This document shows, in pieces, positions 17,011 to 25,383 of a stretch of 47,160 nucleotides of DNA. The number at the start of each line of letters is the position of its first letter. Position 1 is the stretch's first letter. The stretch spans positions 1-47,160 of the forward strand of contig NZ_JAGQEG010000040.1 of NCBI RefSeq assembly GCF_018305005.1, written 5' to 3'. The notes under the pieces are model-generated. The model was not told where the DNA came from and searched no databases. It worked only from the letters and a program-made list of their open reading frames with translations. The DNA is from Collimonas silvisoli (GTDB lineage: Bacteria > Pseudomonadota > Gammaproteobacteria > Burkholderiales > Burkholderiaceae_D). Made by a program: the position numbers and the translations under genes.

Positions 17011-18228
17011 TTAAACCCGTTCCAGCACCACCGCAATCCCCTGGCCGACGCCGATGCACATCGTGCACAGCGCATAACGGCCCTGAATCCGCTGCAGCTG
17101 ATTCACCGCCGTGGTAGCCAGGCGAGCGCCGGATGCGCCCAGCGGATGGCCGAGCGCAATCGCGCCGCCGTTCGGATTGACGCGCGGGTCGTCGTCCTGC
17201 AGGCCGAGCTGGCGCAGCACCGCCAATCCCTGTGCGGCAAACGCCTCATTCAGTTCAATCACATCGAACTGCTCCAGGCGCAGGCCGGTCATGGCCAGCA
17301 CTTTCAGCGTCGCCGGCGCCGGGCCTATGCCCATGATGCGCGGCGCCACGCCGGCGGTCGCCATGGCGACTATTCTTGCCTTGGGCGTGAGGCCATATTT
17401 TGCGGCGCTGGCTTCGCTGGCCAGCAGCAGTGCGCAAGCGCCATCGTTCACACCGGATGCGTTGCCTGCCGTCACGCTGCCGTCCGGCCTGACTACCGGT
17501 TTCAGCTTGGCCAGCGCTTCCAGGCTGGTGGCGCGCGGGTGCTCATCTTTGCTGACGATGATCGCTTCGCCTTTTTTCTGGGCTATCGTGACCGGCGTGA
17601 TTTCACTGTCGAAATAGCCGGCGTTTTGCGCCGCCACCGTTTTCATCTGGCTGGCCAGCGCCATGCGGTCCTGGTCGGCGCGGCCGACGCCGAATTCGGC
17701 CGCCACATTTTCAGCGGTTTCCGGCATCGAATCGACGCCGTATTGCTGCTTCATCAAAGCGTTGATGAAGCGCCAGCCGATGGTGGTGTCTTCGATTTTG
17801 GCGGCGCGCGAAAACGCGCTCTCGGCCTTGGCCATCACGAACGGCGCCCGGCTCATGCTCTCGACGCCGCCGGCGATCATCAAGCCGGCCTCGCCGCTTT
17901 TGATGGCGCGCGCCGCCGTGCCCAGCGCATCCAGGCCGGAGCCGCACAGACGGTTCAGCGTCGCGCCCGGCACTTCCAGCGGCAGGCCGGCCAGCAGCGC
18001 CGACATGCGCGCCACGTTGCGATTGTCTTCGCCGGCCTGGTTGGCGCAGCCGTAGATGACATCGGCCACGGCTTGCCAGTCGACCTGCGGATTGCGCGCG
18101 ATCAGGGCGCGGATGGGGATCGCGCCGAGATCGTCGGCACGGACGCTGGACAGCGCGCCGCCATAACGGCCGAAGGGGGTGCGTTGGGCGTCACAAATAA
18201 AAGCGTGGTGCATGGAAGAGTGAGACAT
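17011..18228 (-). CDS. pcaF: 3-oxoadipyl-CoA thiolase
   Basis: Thiolase of 405 aa cleaving 3-oxoadipyl-CoA with CoA into acetyl-CoA and succinyl-CoA, the last step of the beta-ketoadipate pathway. The acylated cysteine is C95 in LNRLCGSGLDAL; the second active-site block NEAFAAQGLAV, the GHPLGASGAR His block, and CIGVGQG (the variant typical of PcaF, not CIGGGQG) are present. A GGAG sits 8 bp before the ATG. It follows pcaJ by 39 bp in a pcaI-pcaJ-pcaF operon. A plain acetyl-CoA acetyltransferase is the alternative, but context and the C-terminal motif favour PcaF. Confidence 0.94.
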   Translation of the reverse strand: MSHSSMHHAFICDAQRTPFGRYGGALSSVRADDLGAIPIRALIARNPQVDWQAVADVIYGCANQAGEDNRNVARMSALLAGLPLEVPGATLNRLCGSGLDALGTAARAIKSGEAGLMIAGGVESMSRAPFVMAKAESAFSRAAKIEDTTIGWRFINALMKQQYGVDSMPETAENVAAEFGVGRADQDRMALASQMKTVAAQNAGYFDSEITPVTIAQKKGEAIIVSKDEHPRATSLEALAKLKPVVRPDGSVTAGNASGVNDGACALLLASEASAAKYGLTPKARIVAMATAGVAPRIMGIGPAPATLKVLAMTGLRLEQFDVIELNEAFAAQGLAVLRQLGLQDDDPRVNPNGGAIALGHPLGASGARLATTAVNQLQRIQGRYALCTMCIGVGQGIAVVLERV

Positions 18229-18267
18229 GAAATCTCCTAAATCAATTAATCTGCGTAGAACCGCGTA

Positions 18268-18909
18268 TCAGCAAGCCATGATGAGGGGCACCGAGGTCAG
18301 CTTCTGCAGCTCCTCGAACGATAGGCCGTCGACGATGGCGCTCACTTTGGCGCCGTCCGCAGTCAAGTCGATCACTGCCAGATCGGTATAGATCCGGCTG
18401 ACGCAGCCGATGCCGGTGAGCGGATAGGTGCAAGCGGAGACCAGTTTGCTTTCCCCACTTTTGGTGAGGTGTTCCATCATCACATAGGTTTTTTTAGCGC
18501 CGATGGCAAGGTCCATGGCGCCGCCGACGGCGGGAATCGCATCCGGCGCGCCGGTGTGCCAGTTGGCCAGGTCGCCGCTAACCGAGACCTGGAACGCGCC
18601 CAGCACGCAAACATCCAGATGGCCGCCGCGCATCATGCCGAAACTGTCGGCATGATGAAAATAACAGCCGCCCGCCAGCAGCGTTACTGCTTGCTTGCCG
18701 GCGTTGATCAGATCGTAGTCTTCCTCGCCTTTGGCGGGCGCCGGGCCCATGCCGATCACGCCGTTTTCGCTATGCAGGATAACCTCGCGATCGCTCGGCA
18801 ACTGGTTCGCCACCAGCGTCGGCAAGCCTATCCCGAGGTTGACCACGGCGCCGTCAGGGATGTCTTGCGCCACGCGCGCCGCCATTTGCTCTCTGCTCCA
18901 TTTATTCAT
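18268..18909 (-). CDS. pcaJ: 3-oxoadipate:succinyl-CoA transferase subunit B
   Basis: Subunit B, 213 aa, of the heterodimeric CoA-transferase that activates 3-oxoadipate with succinyl-CoA. The catalytic glutamate is in SENGVIGMGP, and NLGIGLPTLVANQL near the N-terminus and the GGAMDLAIGAK motif are typical. It lies 24 bp after pcaI. AtoA-type acetoacetate transferase is an alternative on sequence alone, but adjacency to PcaF and the full catechol pathway supports PcaJ. Confidence 0.92.
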   Translation of the reverse strand: MNKWSREQMAARVAQDIPDGAVVNLGIGLPTLVANQLPSDREVILHSENGVIGMGPAPAKGEEDYDLINAGKQAVTLLAGGCYFHHADSFGMMRGGHLDVCVLGAFQVSVSGDLANWHTGAPDAIPAVGGAMDLAIGAKKTYVMMEHLTKSGESKLVSACTYPLTGIGCVSRIYTDLAVIDLTADGAKVSAIVDGLSFEELQKLTSVPLIMAC

Positions 18910-18933
18910 GTGTGTTCTCTCTTAGACGCATTT

Positions 18934-19632
18934 TTATGCTGCTTTGAAGCCCGCTGGGCCGGTTGCACTGCGTGGCACTTGCACCACTCTATGGACGAAC
19001 AAGCCCGGCGTAATCACGCTCTCGGGATCAAGGCTGCCCAGTTCCACGATTTCATGCACCGAGGCAATCGTGAGCTTGGCCGCGCTGGCCATGATGGGAC
19101 CGAAATTACGGGCGGTCTTGCGGTAGGTCAGGTTGCCCCAGCGGTCGCCGCGCTCGGCTTTGATCAAAGCGACATCTGCATGAATCGGATGTTCCAGCAC
19201 ATACATCTTGCCGTTGATTTCGCGGGTTTCCTTGCCTTTGGCGAGTTCCGTGCCATAGCCGGTAGGCGTAAAAAAGGCGCCGATGCCGGCGCCGGCCGCG
19301 CGTATCCGTTCCGCCAGATTGCCTTGCGGGACCAGTTCCAGCTCCAGTTCGCCGGCGCGGTACAAACCGTCGAAGATTTGCGAATCGGCCTGGCGCGGGA
19401 AGGAGCAGATGATCTTGCGCACCCGTTTTGTCTTGAGCAATGCGGCCAGTCCGGTTTCACCGTTGCCGGCATTGTTGTTGACGATGACCAGGTCGCGTGC
19501 GCCTTGCTCGATCAGGGCGTCGATCAATTCTGCCGGCTGGCCGGCGCCGCCGAAACCGCCGATCATGATGGTGGCGCCGTCATGGATATTCGCGAGGGCT
19601 TGTTCGACCGTAGGAATAATTTTGTTAATCAT
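18934..19632 (-). CDS. pcaI: 3-oxoadipate:succinyl-CoA transferase subunit A
   Basis: Subunit A, 232 aa from ATG 19632 (MINKIIPTVEQAL). The CoA-binding motif GGFGGAGQPAELIDAL near residue 30 and NNNAGNGETGLAALL are visible. An ATG at 19647 is also in frame and would add five residues; neither start has a good Shine-Dalgarno sequence, so the exact start is open. It is first in the pcaIJF operon and divergent from the IclR regulator, with an A/T-rich control region containing an 8-bp dyad at 19668-19705. Confidence 0.92.
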   Translation of the reverse strand: MINKIIPTVEQALANIHDGATIMIGGFGGAGQPAELIDALIEQGARDLVIVNNNAGNGETGLAALLKTKRVRKIICSFPRQADSQIFDGLYRAGELELELVPQGNLAERIRAAGAGIGAFFTPTGYGTELAKGKETREINGKMYVLEHPIHADVALIKAERGDRWGNLTYRKTARNFGPIMASAAKLTIASVHEIVELGSLDPESVITPGLFVHRVVQVPRSATGPAGFKAA

Positions 19633-19652
19633 AGTTTTTACGAACATTTAAG

Positions 19653-19705
19653 TTGAAAAATAAAATAAAGTTCTTATAATGAACAAATATTCGTACAAAG
19701 AACTT
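19653..19705. promoter_or_regulatory. Divergent promoter/operator region between pcaI and the IclR regulator
   Basis: AAGTTCTT (19668-19675) and AAGAACTT (19698-19705) form a perfect 8-bp dyad 22 bp apart. On the plus strand TTGAAA (19653-19658) and TATAAT (19675-19680) with 16-bp spacing give a plausible sigma-70 promoter for the regulator. Several GAAC/TTCG half-sites lie between. An IclR-family operator is likely here. Confidence 0.5.
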
Positions 19706-19883
19706 ATTTGAAAAGAATAGTCAGCTGGCAGAACACTGTCAAGCGCTGATTTCTTGCGTCTGGGCGTAAAGCCAAGTCAGCGCCTTGCACGCAGACCATG
19801 CCTCTTGGGCGCAATATCCGTAGCGGCCTCGTCGCATGGCAGCTGTGCGGCAACTGTATGGCAACTTAATGAAGGCTAACGCC

Positions 19884-20720
19884 ATGTCGAATTCATCTCC
19901 CTTCCCCAGTCCGGCTGTGATGGCAAGCAGCGAGGATGCAAGCGCCCATGATCCGAAGCCGGGCGACAGCTATGTGCAATCGTTCGCGCGCGGGCTGGCC
20001 GTGCTGCGCAGCTTCGGCGCCTATGCGCCGGCGCAGACGCTGACCGAAGTCGCGGCCAGCGCCGGACTGACCCGCGCCGGTGCGCGCCGCATCCTGCTGA
20101 CCTTGCTGCATCTGGGCTATGTCGAGATGGATGGGCGCTTGTTCCGTTTGACGCCTAAAGTGCTGGAGCTGGGCTTTGCTTATCTGTCGTCGCTGCCGAT
20201 CTGGACCCAGGCCCAGCCGGTGATGGAAGATCTGGTGCAAAGCTTGCGGCAGTCTTGTTCCGCCGCAGTGCTGGACGGCGATGAGATTGTGTATGTGCTG
20301 CGGGTGCCGGCGCACAAAATCATGTCGATCAATCTTGGCGTAGGCAGCCGCTTGCCGGCCTACTCTACTTCGCTGGGACGGGTGCTGCTGGCCGGCTTGC
20401 CGGATGAAACCGTCAAGCAGCGTTTGGCCAAGGCCTCATTGCCGGCCCATACGGCGCAGACCGTGGTTGACCGGCAGCGTCTGTACGAAATCATCCAGCA
20501 GGTGAGAATCCAGGGCTGGTGCCTGGTTGGCGAAGAACTGGAACCGGGGCTGGTGTCGCTGGCGGCGCCGATCTTCGACCGCAACGGCCGGGTGGTTGCC
20601 GCCATCAACATCAGCGGCCAGGTAAATAATCCGACCCCGGCGCACATGCTGGAACATTGCCTGCCGATGCTGCTGGCCGCTGCGGCCAAAATCAATCTGC
20701 TGGTGCGGGCGCAAAAATAA
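19884..20720 (+). CDS. IclR-family regulator of the beta-ketoadipate genes (PcaR/PcaU-like)
   Basis: Regulator of 278 aa. The N-terminal winged helix spans about residues 30-90 (FARGLAVLRSFG, LTEVAASAGLTRAGARRILLTLLHLGYV) and the IclR effector domain follows (YLSSLPIWTQAQPVMEDLVQ, AYSTSLGRVLLAGLP, RVQGWCLVGEELEPG-like segment, AAINISG). It matches the PcaR/PcaU/PobR group, which usually senses 3-oxoadipate or protocatechuate. The start at 19884 has a GAAGG 8 bp upstream; longer frames to 19836 lack one. Divergent from pcaIJF, its likely target. Confidence 0.87.
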   Translation: MSNSSPFPSPAVMASSEDASAHDPKPGDSYVQSFARGLAVLRSFGAYAPAQTLTEVAASAGLTRAGARRILLTLLHLGYVEMDGRLFRLTPKVLELGFAYLSSLPIWTQAQPVMEDLVQSLRQSCSAAVLDGDEIVYVLRVPAHKIMSINLGVGSRLPAYSTSLGRVLLAGLPDETVKQRLAKASLPAHTAQTVVDRQRLYEIIQQVRIQGWCLVGEELEPGLVSLAAPIFDRNGRVVAAINISGQVNNPTPAHMLEHCLPMLLAAAAKINLLVRAQK

Positions 20721-20736
20721 GGCTGCCGGCTGTCCG

Positions 20737-21753
20737 CTAGTGACGGGCAGCCCTGGTTTGCTTGGGCAGCTCGCCGAAGCGCTGCCGGTAATACGCCGAG
20801 AAGCGGCCCAGATGGGCGAAACCGAATTCAAAGGCAGTGTCAGTGATAGTCGCCCCTGCTTGCGCCTGCAGGCGCTGGCGCGCCGCGTCCAGGCGGGTGT
20901 TGCGCAGCAGGTCCATGGGAGCGACGCCATGATGCTGGTGGCACAGGGCATTCAGCCCGCGCACACTGACGCCGGCGGCGCACGCCAGCTCGGCCAGCGT
21001 CAGCGGCGCGCACAAATGTTCCTGCATGTATTGTTCGAGCGCTTGCAGACGATTGAATTTCCCGGATCCGCATGCTGCCGATCCGGATTTTTCTTCCGCG
21101 CGCTCATGCATTGCTGGCATTCCCGACACTGCCGATATAGTAGCTGCCGGCCGCTGCGACCAGAGGAACCGGGCAGCGCCGCGCTCGAAATGATCGATCC
21201 ACAAGCCATGATTGCCGCCGGTCCCGGATAGCTCCAGAACACCGAGCAGCGATTGCATCAGGAGCTCCCAGTGCGCCGCCAGCTGCGGCTGCAGCAGCAA
21301 CAGGGACGGCATGGCGATCGTACTGCTGTCGCGGCAGGCGCCGATTTCCCCAAACAGGGCGAGTGGCACCTTCAATATCAGTTGTTCCGAGCCGGCCTGC
21401 CACCACAGCCGCACATTCCGTTTCGGTGCAATGATCGCCGTGCGTCCCTGGGGAATGCGTATTTTTTGTCCGTCGGCCTCTATTTCCGCAATCCCGCTCA
21501 GCGTCATGTGGACCAGCACGAAGCCCTCGAACAGTTGCGGCCTGACCACCACCTCGGCGCCGTACTTCAGCATGAACACCTGCAGCTGGCGGATAGTGGC
21601 CTTGAACAGGACGGTGTCGACCGCGTCGCCCTTCCAGTGCAGGTCATGGGCAGACAGTTCCTGCGCGACCTGGGCATGGCAATCGACCTTCTCGCTGGAC
21701 TGGAATACGCGGCGCCGATATAAGGGCGCCAGGCTCGCTGACTGGCTATGCAT
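20737..21753 (-). CDS. AraC/XylS-family regulator (AndR-like candidate)
   Basis: Regulator of 338 aa. The N-terminal two thirds resemble the AraC-binding-like domain seen in XylS-type and AndR/AntR-type activators (RPQLFEGFVLVHMTLSGIAEIEADGQ). The C-terminal AraC helix-turn-helix pair spans about 240-335 (PLTLAELACAAGVSVRGLNALCHQHHG, DTAFEFGFAHLGRFSAYYRQRFGELP). An AGGTAGCG Shine-Dalgarno precedes the ATG. AndR, an AraC/XylS protein, activates anthranilate dioxygenase in Burkholderia, so this is a candidate for the operon at 28.1 kb. Divergent from the LysR gene at 21861. Confidence 0.78.
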   Translation of the reverse strand: MHSQSASLAPLYRRRVFQSSEKVDCHAQVAQELSAHDLHWKGDAVDTVLFKATIRQLQVFMLKYGAEVVVRPQLFEGFVLVHMTLSGIAEIEADGQKIRIPQGRTAIIAPKRNVRLWWQAGSEQLILKVPLALFGEIGACRDSSTIAMPSLLLLQPQLAAHWELLMQSLLGVLELSGTGGNHGLWIDHFERGAARFLWSQRPAATISAVSGMPAMHERAEEKSGSAACGSGKFNRLQALEQYMQEHLCAPLTLAELACAAGVSVRGLNALCHQHHGVAPMDLLRNTRLDAARQRLQAQAGATITDTAFEFGFAHLGRFSAYYRQRFGELPKQTRAARH

Positions 21754-21770
21754 CGCTACCTCGCGTCAAT

Positions 21771-21786
21771 ATGCCTACATTGGCAT
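21771..21786. promoter_or_regulatory. Dyad ATGCC-N6-GGCAT between divergent AraC and LysR genes
   Basis: A 16-bp inverted repeat lies in the 107-bp gap between the two regulator genes, in the position expected for LysR autoregulation. Arms are only 5 bp, so the call is tentative. Confidence 0.35.
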
Positions 21787-21860
21787 GCTTATGCATAGTA
21801 GGCCTTGCCATGGAAAACGTACAATATCGTTTCTGCATCGAAGTATGCGCGGGAGGTATG

Positions 21861-22751
21861 GTGGAACTTCGTCATCTTAAGTATTTCAACGCCGTCGCCA
21901 GCGAACTGAATTTCAGCCGCGCCGCCGAATTGTTGCATATTGCGCAGCCGCCGCTGAGCAGGCAGATCCGCCAGCTGGAAGATATTCTCGGGGTCGAGCT
22001 GATCAACCGCGATTCGCGTCCGATCGCGCTGACCAAGGCCGGCAAGTTCTTTTACGAGCAGACGGTACAGGTGCTGTCGCGCATAGGCGAAATCCAGAAC
22101 GCCACCCGGCGCATCGCCAGCGGTCAGCAAGACTGGTTCAGCATCGGTTTCGTGCCGTCCACCTTGTATGGCGTGCTGCCGGAACTGATCAAGCGCTTTC
22201 GCCAGGACAACGCGGGCATCGAGGTCGGCTTCTCGGAGCTGATCACGATGGAGCAGGTCGAAGCGTTGAAATCGGGACGTATCGATGTCGGCTTCGGCCG
22301 CCTGCATATCGACGATCCCGACATCGTTTGCCAGACAGTTATCGAAGAACCGCTGGTCGCGGTTTTTCCGGTCGGCCATCCCTTGCTGAAAAAACCCAAA
22401 GTCACGCTGGTCCAGCTGGCCACGGAAGACTTCATCCTGTATCCGGCCAAGCCGCGTCCCAGCTATGCCGACCAGGTATTGACTATCTTTGCCGACAAAG
22501 GCCTGAAGCCGGTTATTGTCAAGGAAGCCAATGAAATGCAAACCGCCATCGGACTGGTGGCGGCCGGCGTCGGCGTGGCGCTGGTGCCGCAATCGGTGCA
22601 GGGCTTGCATCGTACCGACGTGGTCTATCGGCCGCTTTCGAACAAGGGCGTATTTTCACCGGTGATCATGAACTTCCGTGCCAATGACCATTCGCCGGCC
22701 TTGCAGCATTTCCGTGCGCTGGTGGCCAGCGTGGTGCCGCCGGCAGCTTGA
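21861..22751 (+). CDS. LysR-family regulator of catechol degradation (CatR/BenM-like)
   Basis: LysR-type regulator of 296 aa. The winged helix is canonical (MELRHLKYFNAVASELNFSRAAELLHIAQPPLSRQIRQLE), and the effector domain carries BenM/CatM-like blocks (GFVPSTLYGVLPELIKRFR, IDVGFGRL, ATEDFILYPAKPRPSYAD). BenM/CatM bind cis,cis-muconate. The start is probably GTG 21861, which gives the standard MELRHL; GGGAGG at 21851-21856 sits 4 bp upstream. The adjacent ATG at 21858 would leave only one base after the Shine-Dalgarno sequence. It ends 9 bp from the convergent pcaD. A perfect ATAC-N7-GTAT site at 27863 is the expected target. Confidence 0.85.
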   Translation: MELRHLKYFNAVASELNFSRAAELLHIAQPPLSRQIRQLEDILGVELINRDSRPIALTKAGKFFYEQTVQVLSRIGEIQNATRRIASGQQDWFSIGFVPSTLYGVLPELIKRFRQDNAGIEVGFSELITMEQVEALKSGRIDVGFGRLHIDDPDIVCQTVIEEPLVAVFPVGHPLLKKPKVTLVQLATEDFILYPAKPRPSYADQVLTIFADKGLKPVIVKEANEMQTAIGLVAAGVGVALVPQSVQGLHRTDVVYRPLSNKGVFSPVIMNFRANDHSPALQHFRALVASVVPPAA

Positions 22752-22760
22752 ATCCGGCGC

Positions 22761-23537
22761 TCAGGCCAGGAATTGCAGCAGCAATCGATTGAAATCCGCA
22801 CGCGCTTCGATATTCGACAGGTGCGAAGCATCCAGCTCCGCATAGCGTGCGCCGGCGATAGCGTCTTGCATGAAGCGGGCATCGGCCGTGGTCGTTACGG
22901 GATCGTGCAAACCGGCAATCAGCAAGGACGGCGTCTTGATCGCGGCAATCTCGCTACGCAGATCGGCGTCGGCCAGCGCCAGGCAGCAACCGGCGTAGCC
23001 TGCCGGATTGCAGGCGCGCAAAGCAGCCACATGCTGCAGTACCTGCTCCGGCGCGCGGGCGATGAAAGCGGGTGTAAACCAGCGGCCGGCAGCGCCGTCA
23101 GCCACCGCATCCATGCCGCTGTCCAGCACCAGCTGTGCCCGGGTGCGCCAGCCGTCGGCCGTGCCTATGCAGGCAGCGCTATCGGCGACCACCATTCTTT
23201 GCAGACGCTGGCCGGCATGGAGCGCCAGCCACAAGCCAGTCAAGCCGCCCATCGATATGCCGCAGAAATGAAATTTTTCTATCTGCAATGCATCGAGCAG
23301 ATGCAGCACATCCTGCCCCAGCATTTGCAACGTGTAGGGTGCGGCAGACACCAGCGAACGGCCATGGCCGCGGGTGTCGTAACGCAGTACGCGGTAGTGC
23401 TGCTGCAGGACCTGCGCCTGGCCGTCCCACATCGCCAGCGTGGTGCCCAGCGAATTCGACAGCACCACGACCGGCGCATTGACCGGGCCATCCAGCGTGT
23501 AAGCGATATTTCCAAGTTCAAGTTTCGATAATGGCAT
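22761..23537 (-). CDS. pcaD: 3-oxoadipate enol-lactonase
   Basis: Alpha/beta hydrolase of 258 aa that opens 3-oxoadipate enol-lactone. The nucleophile elbow is GISMGG with S95, the acid Asp is in LLIAGLHDPVT, and the base His in ASHLSNIE. The length and the LSNSLGTTLAMWDGQ oxyanion segment are typical of PcaD. An AAAGGAGG ribosome binding site lies 5 bp before the ATG. Same strand as the symporter upstream (100-bp gap), so it may be co-transcribed with it. Confidence 0.93.
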   Translation of the reverse strand: MPLSKLELGNIAYTLDGPVNAPVVVLSNSLGTTLAMWDGQAQVLQQHYRVLRYDTRGHGRSLVSAAPYTLQMLGQDVLHLLDALQIEKFHFCGISMGGLTGLWLALHAGQRLQRMVVADSAACIGTADGWRTRAQLVLDSGMDAVADGAAGRWFTPAFIARAPEQVLQHVAALRACNPAGYAGCCLALADADLRSEIAAIKTPSLLIAGLHDPVTTTADARFMQDAIAGARYAELDASHLSNIEARADFNRLLLQFLA

Positions 23538-23638
23538 GGGCGCCTCCTTTCCTAACGCTTGTGCGCCGGCGACGTTGCATGACTTGCCAGCACAGATTCT
23601 GGTGGGAACGCATCTCCCAAATCGAAGGTTTACGGGCT

Positions 23639-25075
23639 CTAAGTCAAATCACCGGCAGGCTGCAGATTGCCGCCTTGTTCCGACTTCCTGGCATGTTGCT
23701 CGATATTCCCCTTCAACATCAGCGCAAGGCTGGCAATCAATGCAGGAACGGCCAGTATCAGCATGATGCTGGTCAGACTGAGATTCAGGCTTAACAGCCC
23801 GGCCCCGATAAAAGTCCCGGCAATCGCCCCGAGGCGGCCAATGCCATGCATCCAGGAAACGCCCGTTGCACGACCTTCGACAGGATAAAAAGACGCGGTG
23901 AGCGCAGGCATGGAAGCTTGTGCGCCACCAATCATGGCGCCAGACAGGAAAATACCGATGCCAAACAATAGAGCCACGCCGGAAAACAGCCCCGTCAGGA
24001 CCAGCAAAAACACGGCCAGCGCATAGCTCAGCACCAGCGTGCGATTGGAATTGACCTTATCCATCAGATAACCCATCGCAATCGCGCCAACCGTGCCGCC
24101 AACCGGGAAAATAGCACTCGCCCGGCTTGCCTCTGCCTGCGCAAGCCCGGAAACGTGCAGCAAAGTTGTCAGCCAACTGGTCATCAGATAAAAAACCAGC
24201 AAACTCATAAAGCAGGTGACCCACAACAGCAGCGTGCCGACCCGGAATTGCGGGGAAACAATCAGCGCAAGACCCGTGGATGCGGACGCTGCTTGAACAG
24301 TTGCAGCGGCTTCTTTCACCACGGTTGCCGAAGCGACAAATTGTGCGCGGCCGGAAATGACGATGTCCGGCTGAATTTTCCTGACAACATGCGTAATTTT
24401 TTCATGCGCCTTTTCATGAGTCGCCATGAACTGAAGCGATTCAGGCAAGGCAAAAAATAAAATCCCCAGCAGCAGCAGCGGGAAAAGACCTCCTGCCCAC
24501 AATACACTGCGCCAGCCTTCGCTGTCGACCAGATACGACGATGTCACGCCGCTAATGGCAATACCTAATGGAAAAGCGCAGCACACTAAATTCACCATGG
24601 TCGAACGGATGCGCCTAGGCATGTATTCCGCCAGAAGCGTAAGCATGTTCGGCATCGCCGCCCCCAATCCCAATCCGGTCAGAAAACGCCAGGCGACCAG
24701 TTCCGCCACACCGTTACTGGTGGCAGAAGCCAGGCAAGCGCCGCCAAAAAGCAAGACCGTGAGCCACACCAGCAGTTTGCGTCCCAGTCTGTCAGCCAGC
24801 GGCCCGCCGATCAACGCGCCAATCGCCATGCCGAACAAGGCAGCGCTCAACACAGGCCCCATCGATTGCCGCGCGACCTGCCATTCATTTGCCACCGAAG
24901 GAGCAATAAAACCCATCGCTCCGGTATCGAAACCATCCGCAGCGATGATTAAAAATGCCATGATGAATACCGTCCACTGAAAAGCAGACAAGGGAGCATC
25001 ATCAATCAGTTTTTCCACATCGATGACAGGGTCCTGCCCATGTTGCCGCGTGTTCTGTCGCATTGCATCTTCCAT
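23639..25075 (-). CDS. Aromatic acid:H+ symporter, MFS AAHS family (BenK/PcaK type)
   Basis: Inner-membrane transporter of 478 aa with about 12 spans. FQWTVFIMAFLIIAADGFDTGAMGF carries the DGxD-type motif in helix 1 that is diagnostic of PcaK/BenK; GGPLADRLGRKLLVW is the helix 2-3 loop. It likely imports an aromatic acid such as anthranilate, benzoate or catechol-pathway substrate. The first ATG at 25081 directly abuts a GGAG; the second ATG at 25075 (MEDAMRQ) has that GGAG at 6-bp spacing and is preferred. By eye its codons look less GC-rich than those of catA or pcaD, which may mean separate acquisition. Confidence 0.86.
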   Translation of the reverse strand: MEDAMRQNTRQHGQDPVIDVEKLIDDAPLSAFQWTVFIMAFLIIAADGFDTGAMGFIAPSVANEWQVARQSMGPVLSAALFGMAIGALIGGPLADRLGRKLLVWLTVLLFGGACLASATSNGVAELVAWRFLTGLGLGAAMPNMLTLLAEYMPRRIRSTMVNLVCCAFPLGIAISGVTSSYLVDSEGWRSVLWAGGLFPLLLLGILFFALPESLQFMATHEKAHEKITHVVRKIQPDIVISGRAQFVASATVVKEAAATVQAASASTGLALIVSPQFRVGTLLLWVTCFMSLLVFYLMTSWLTTLLHVSGLAQAEASRASAIFPVGGTVGAIAMGYLMDKVNSNRTLVLSYALAVFLLVLTGLFSGVALLFGIGIFLSGAMIGGAQASMPALTASFYPVEGRATGVSWMHGIGRLGAIAGTFIGAGLLSLNLSLTSIMLILAVPALIASLALMLKGNIEQHARKSEQGGNLQPAGDLT

Positions 25076-25383
25076 CGTCATCTCCTGAAATATTTTTATT
25101 TTTTATAAAAAAGGCAACGATAAGCTGAGCAATCGTTCAGGACCGCTATCGACGCAGCGCCGTGGAGTCTCTATGCGGAATTTCGGCTTCTTGAGATAAG
25201 ACGACAAATCAAACGATCTGTTTATCGTATTAAACACGGCCGCATTGACGATCATTTTTCAACAGCTTGAAAAATTGCCATTGTCGTCCAGAATCATTTC
25301 AAATGACTCTGGAATAAGACGATGAGCATTGCCATCAAACACATGCCCATCGTCCTGATGATTACAGTGACGTGTGACTATAT
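25076..25383. other. 308-bp gap between catA and the symporter gene
   Basis: Unusually A/T-rich for the window. It contains a 25-bp imperfect palindrome at 25288-25312 (CCAGAATCATTT C AAATGACTCTGG) and A/T-rich tracts at 25090-25112 that could serve the minus-strand symporter promoter. The palindrome lacks a T-run, so it looks more like an operator than a terminator. No gene is seen. Confidence 0.5.
25288..25312. promoter_or_regulatory. 25-bp near-perfect palindrome upstream of the symporter gene
   Basis: CCAGAATCATTT and AAATGACTCTGG match as inverted arms at 11 of 12 positions around a central C. The surrounding TCGTC (25284-25288) and GACGA (25318-25322) extend the symmetry. It lies about 210 bp upstream of the symporter start. 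Confidence 0.5.

Noticed and set aside
20721-20752. GGCTGCC/GGCAGCC hairpin between the IclR and AraC genes
   Set aside because: Stem of 7 bp with an 18-nt loop and no T-run, overlapping the AraC stop codon; too weak to call a terminator.
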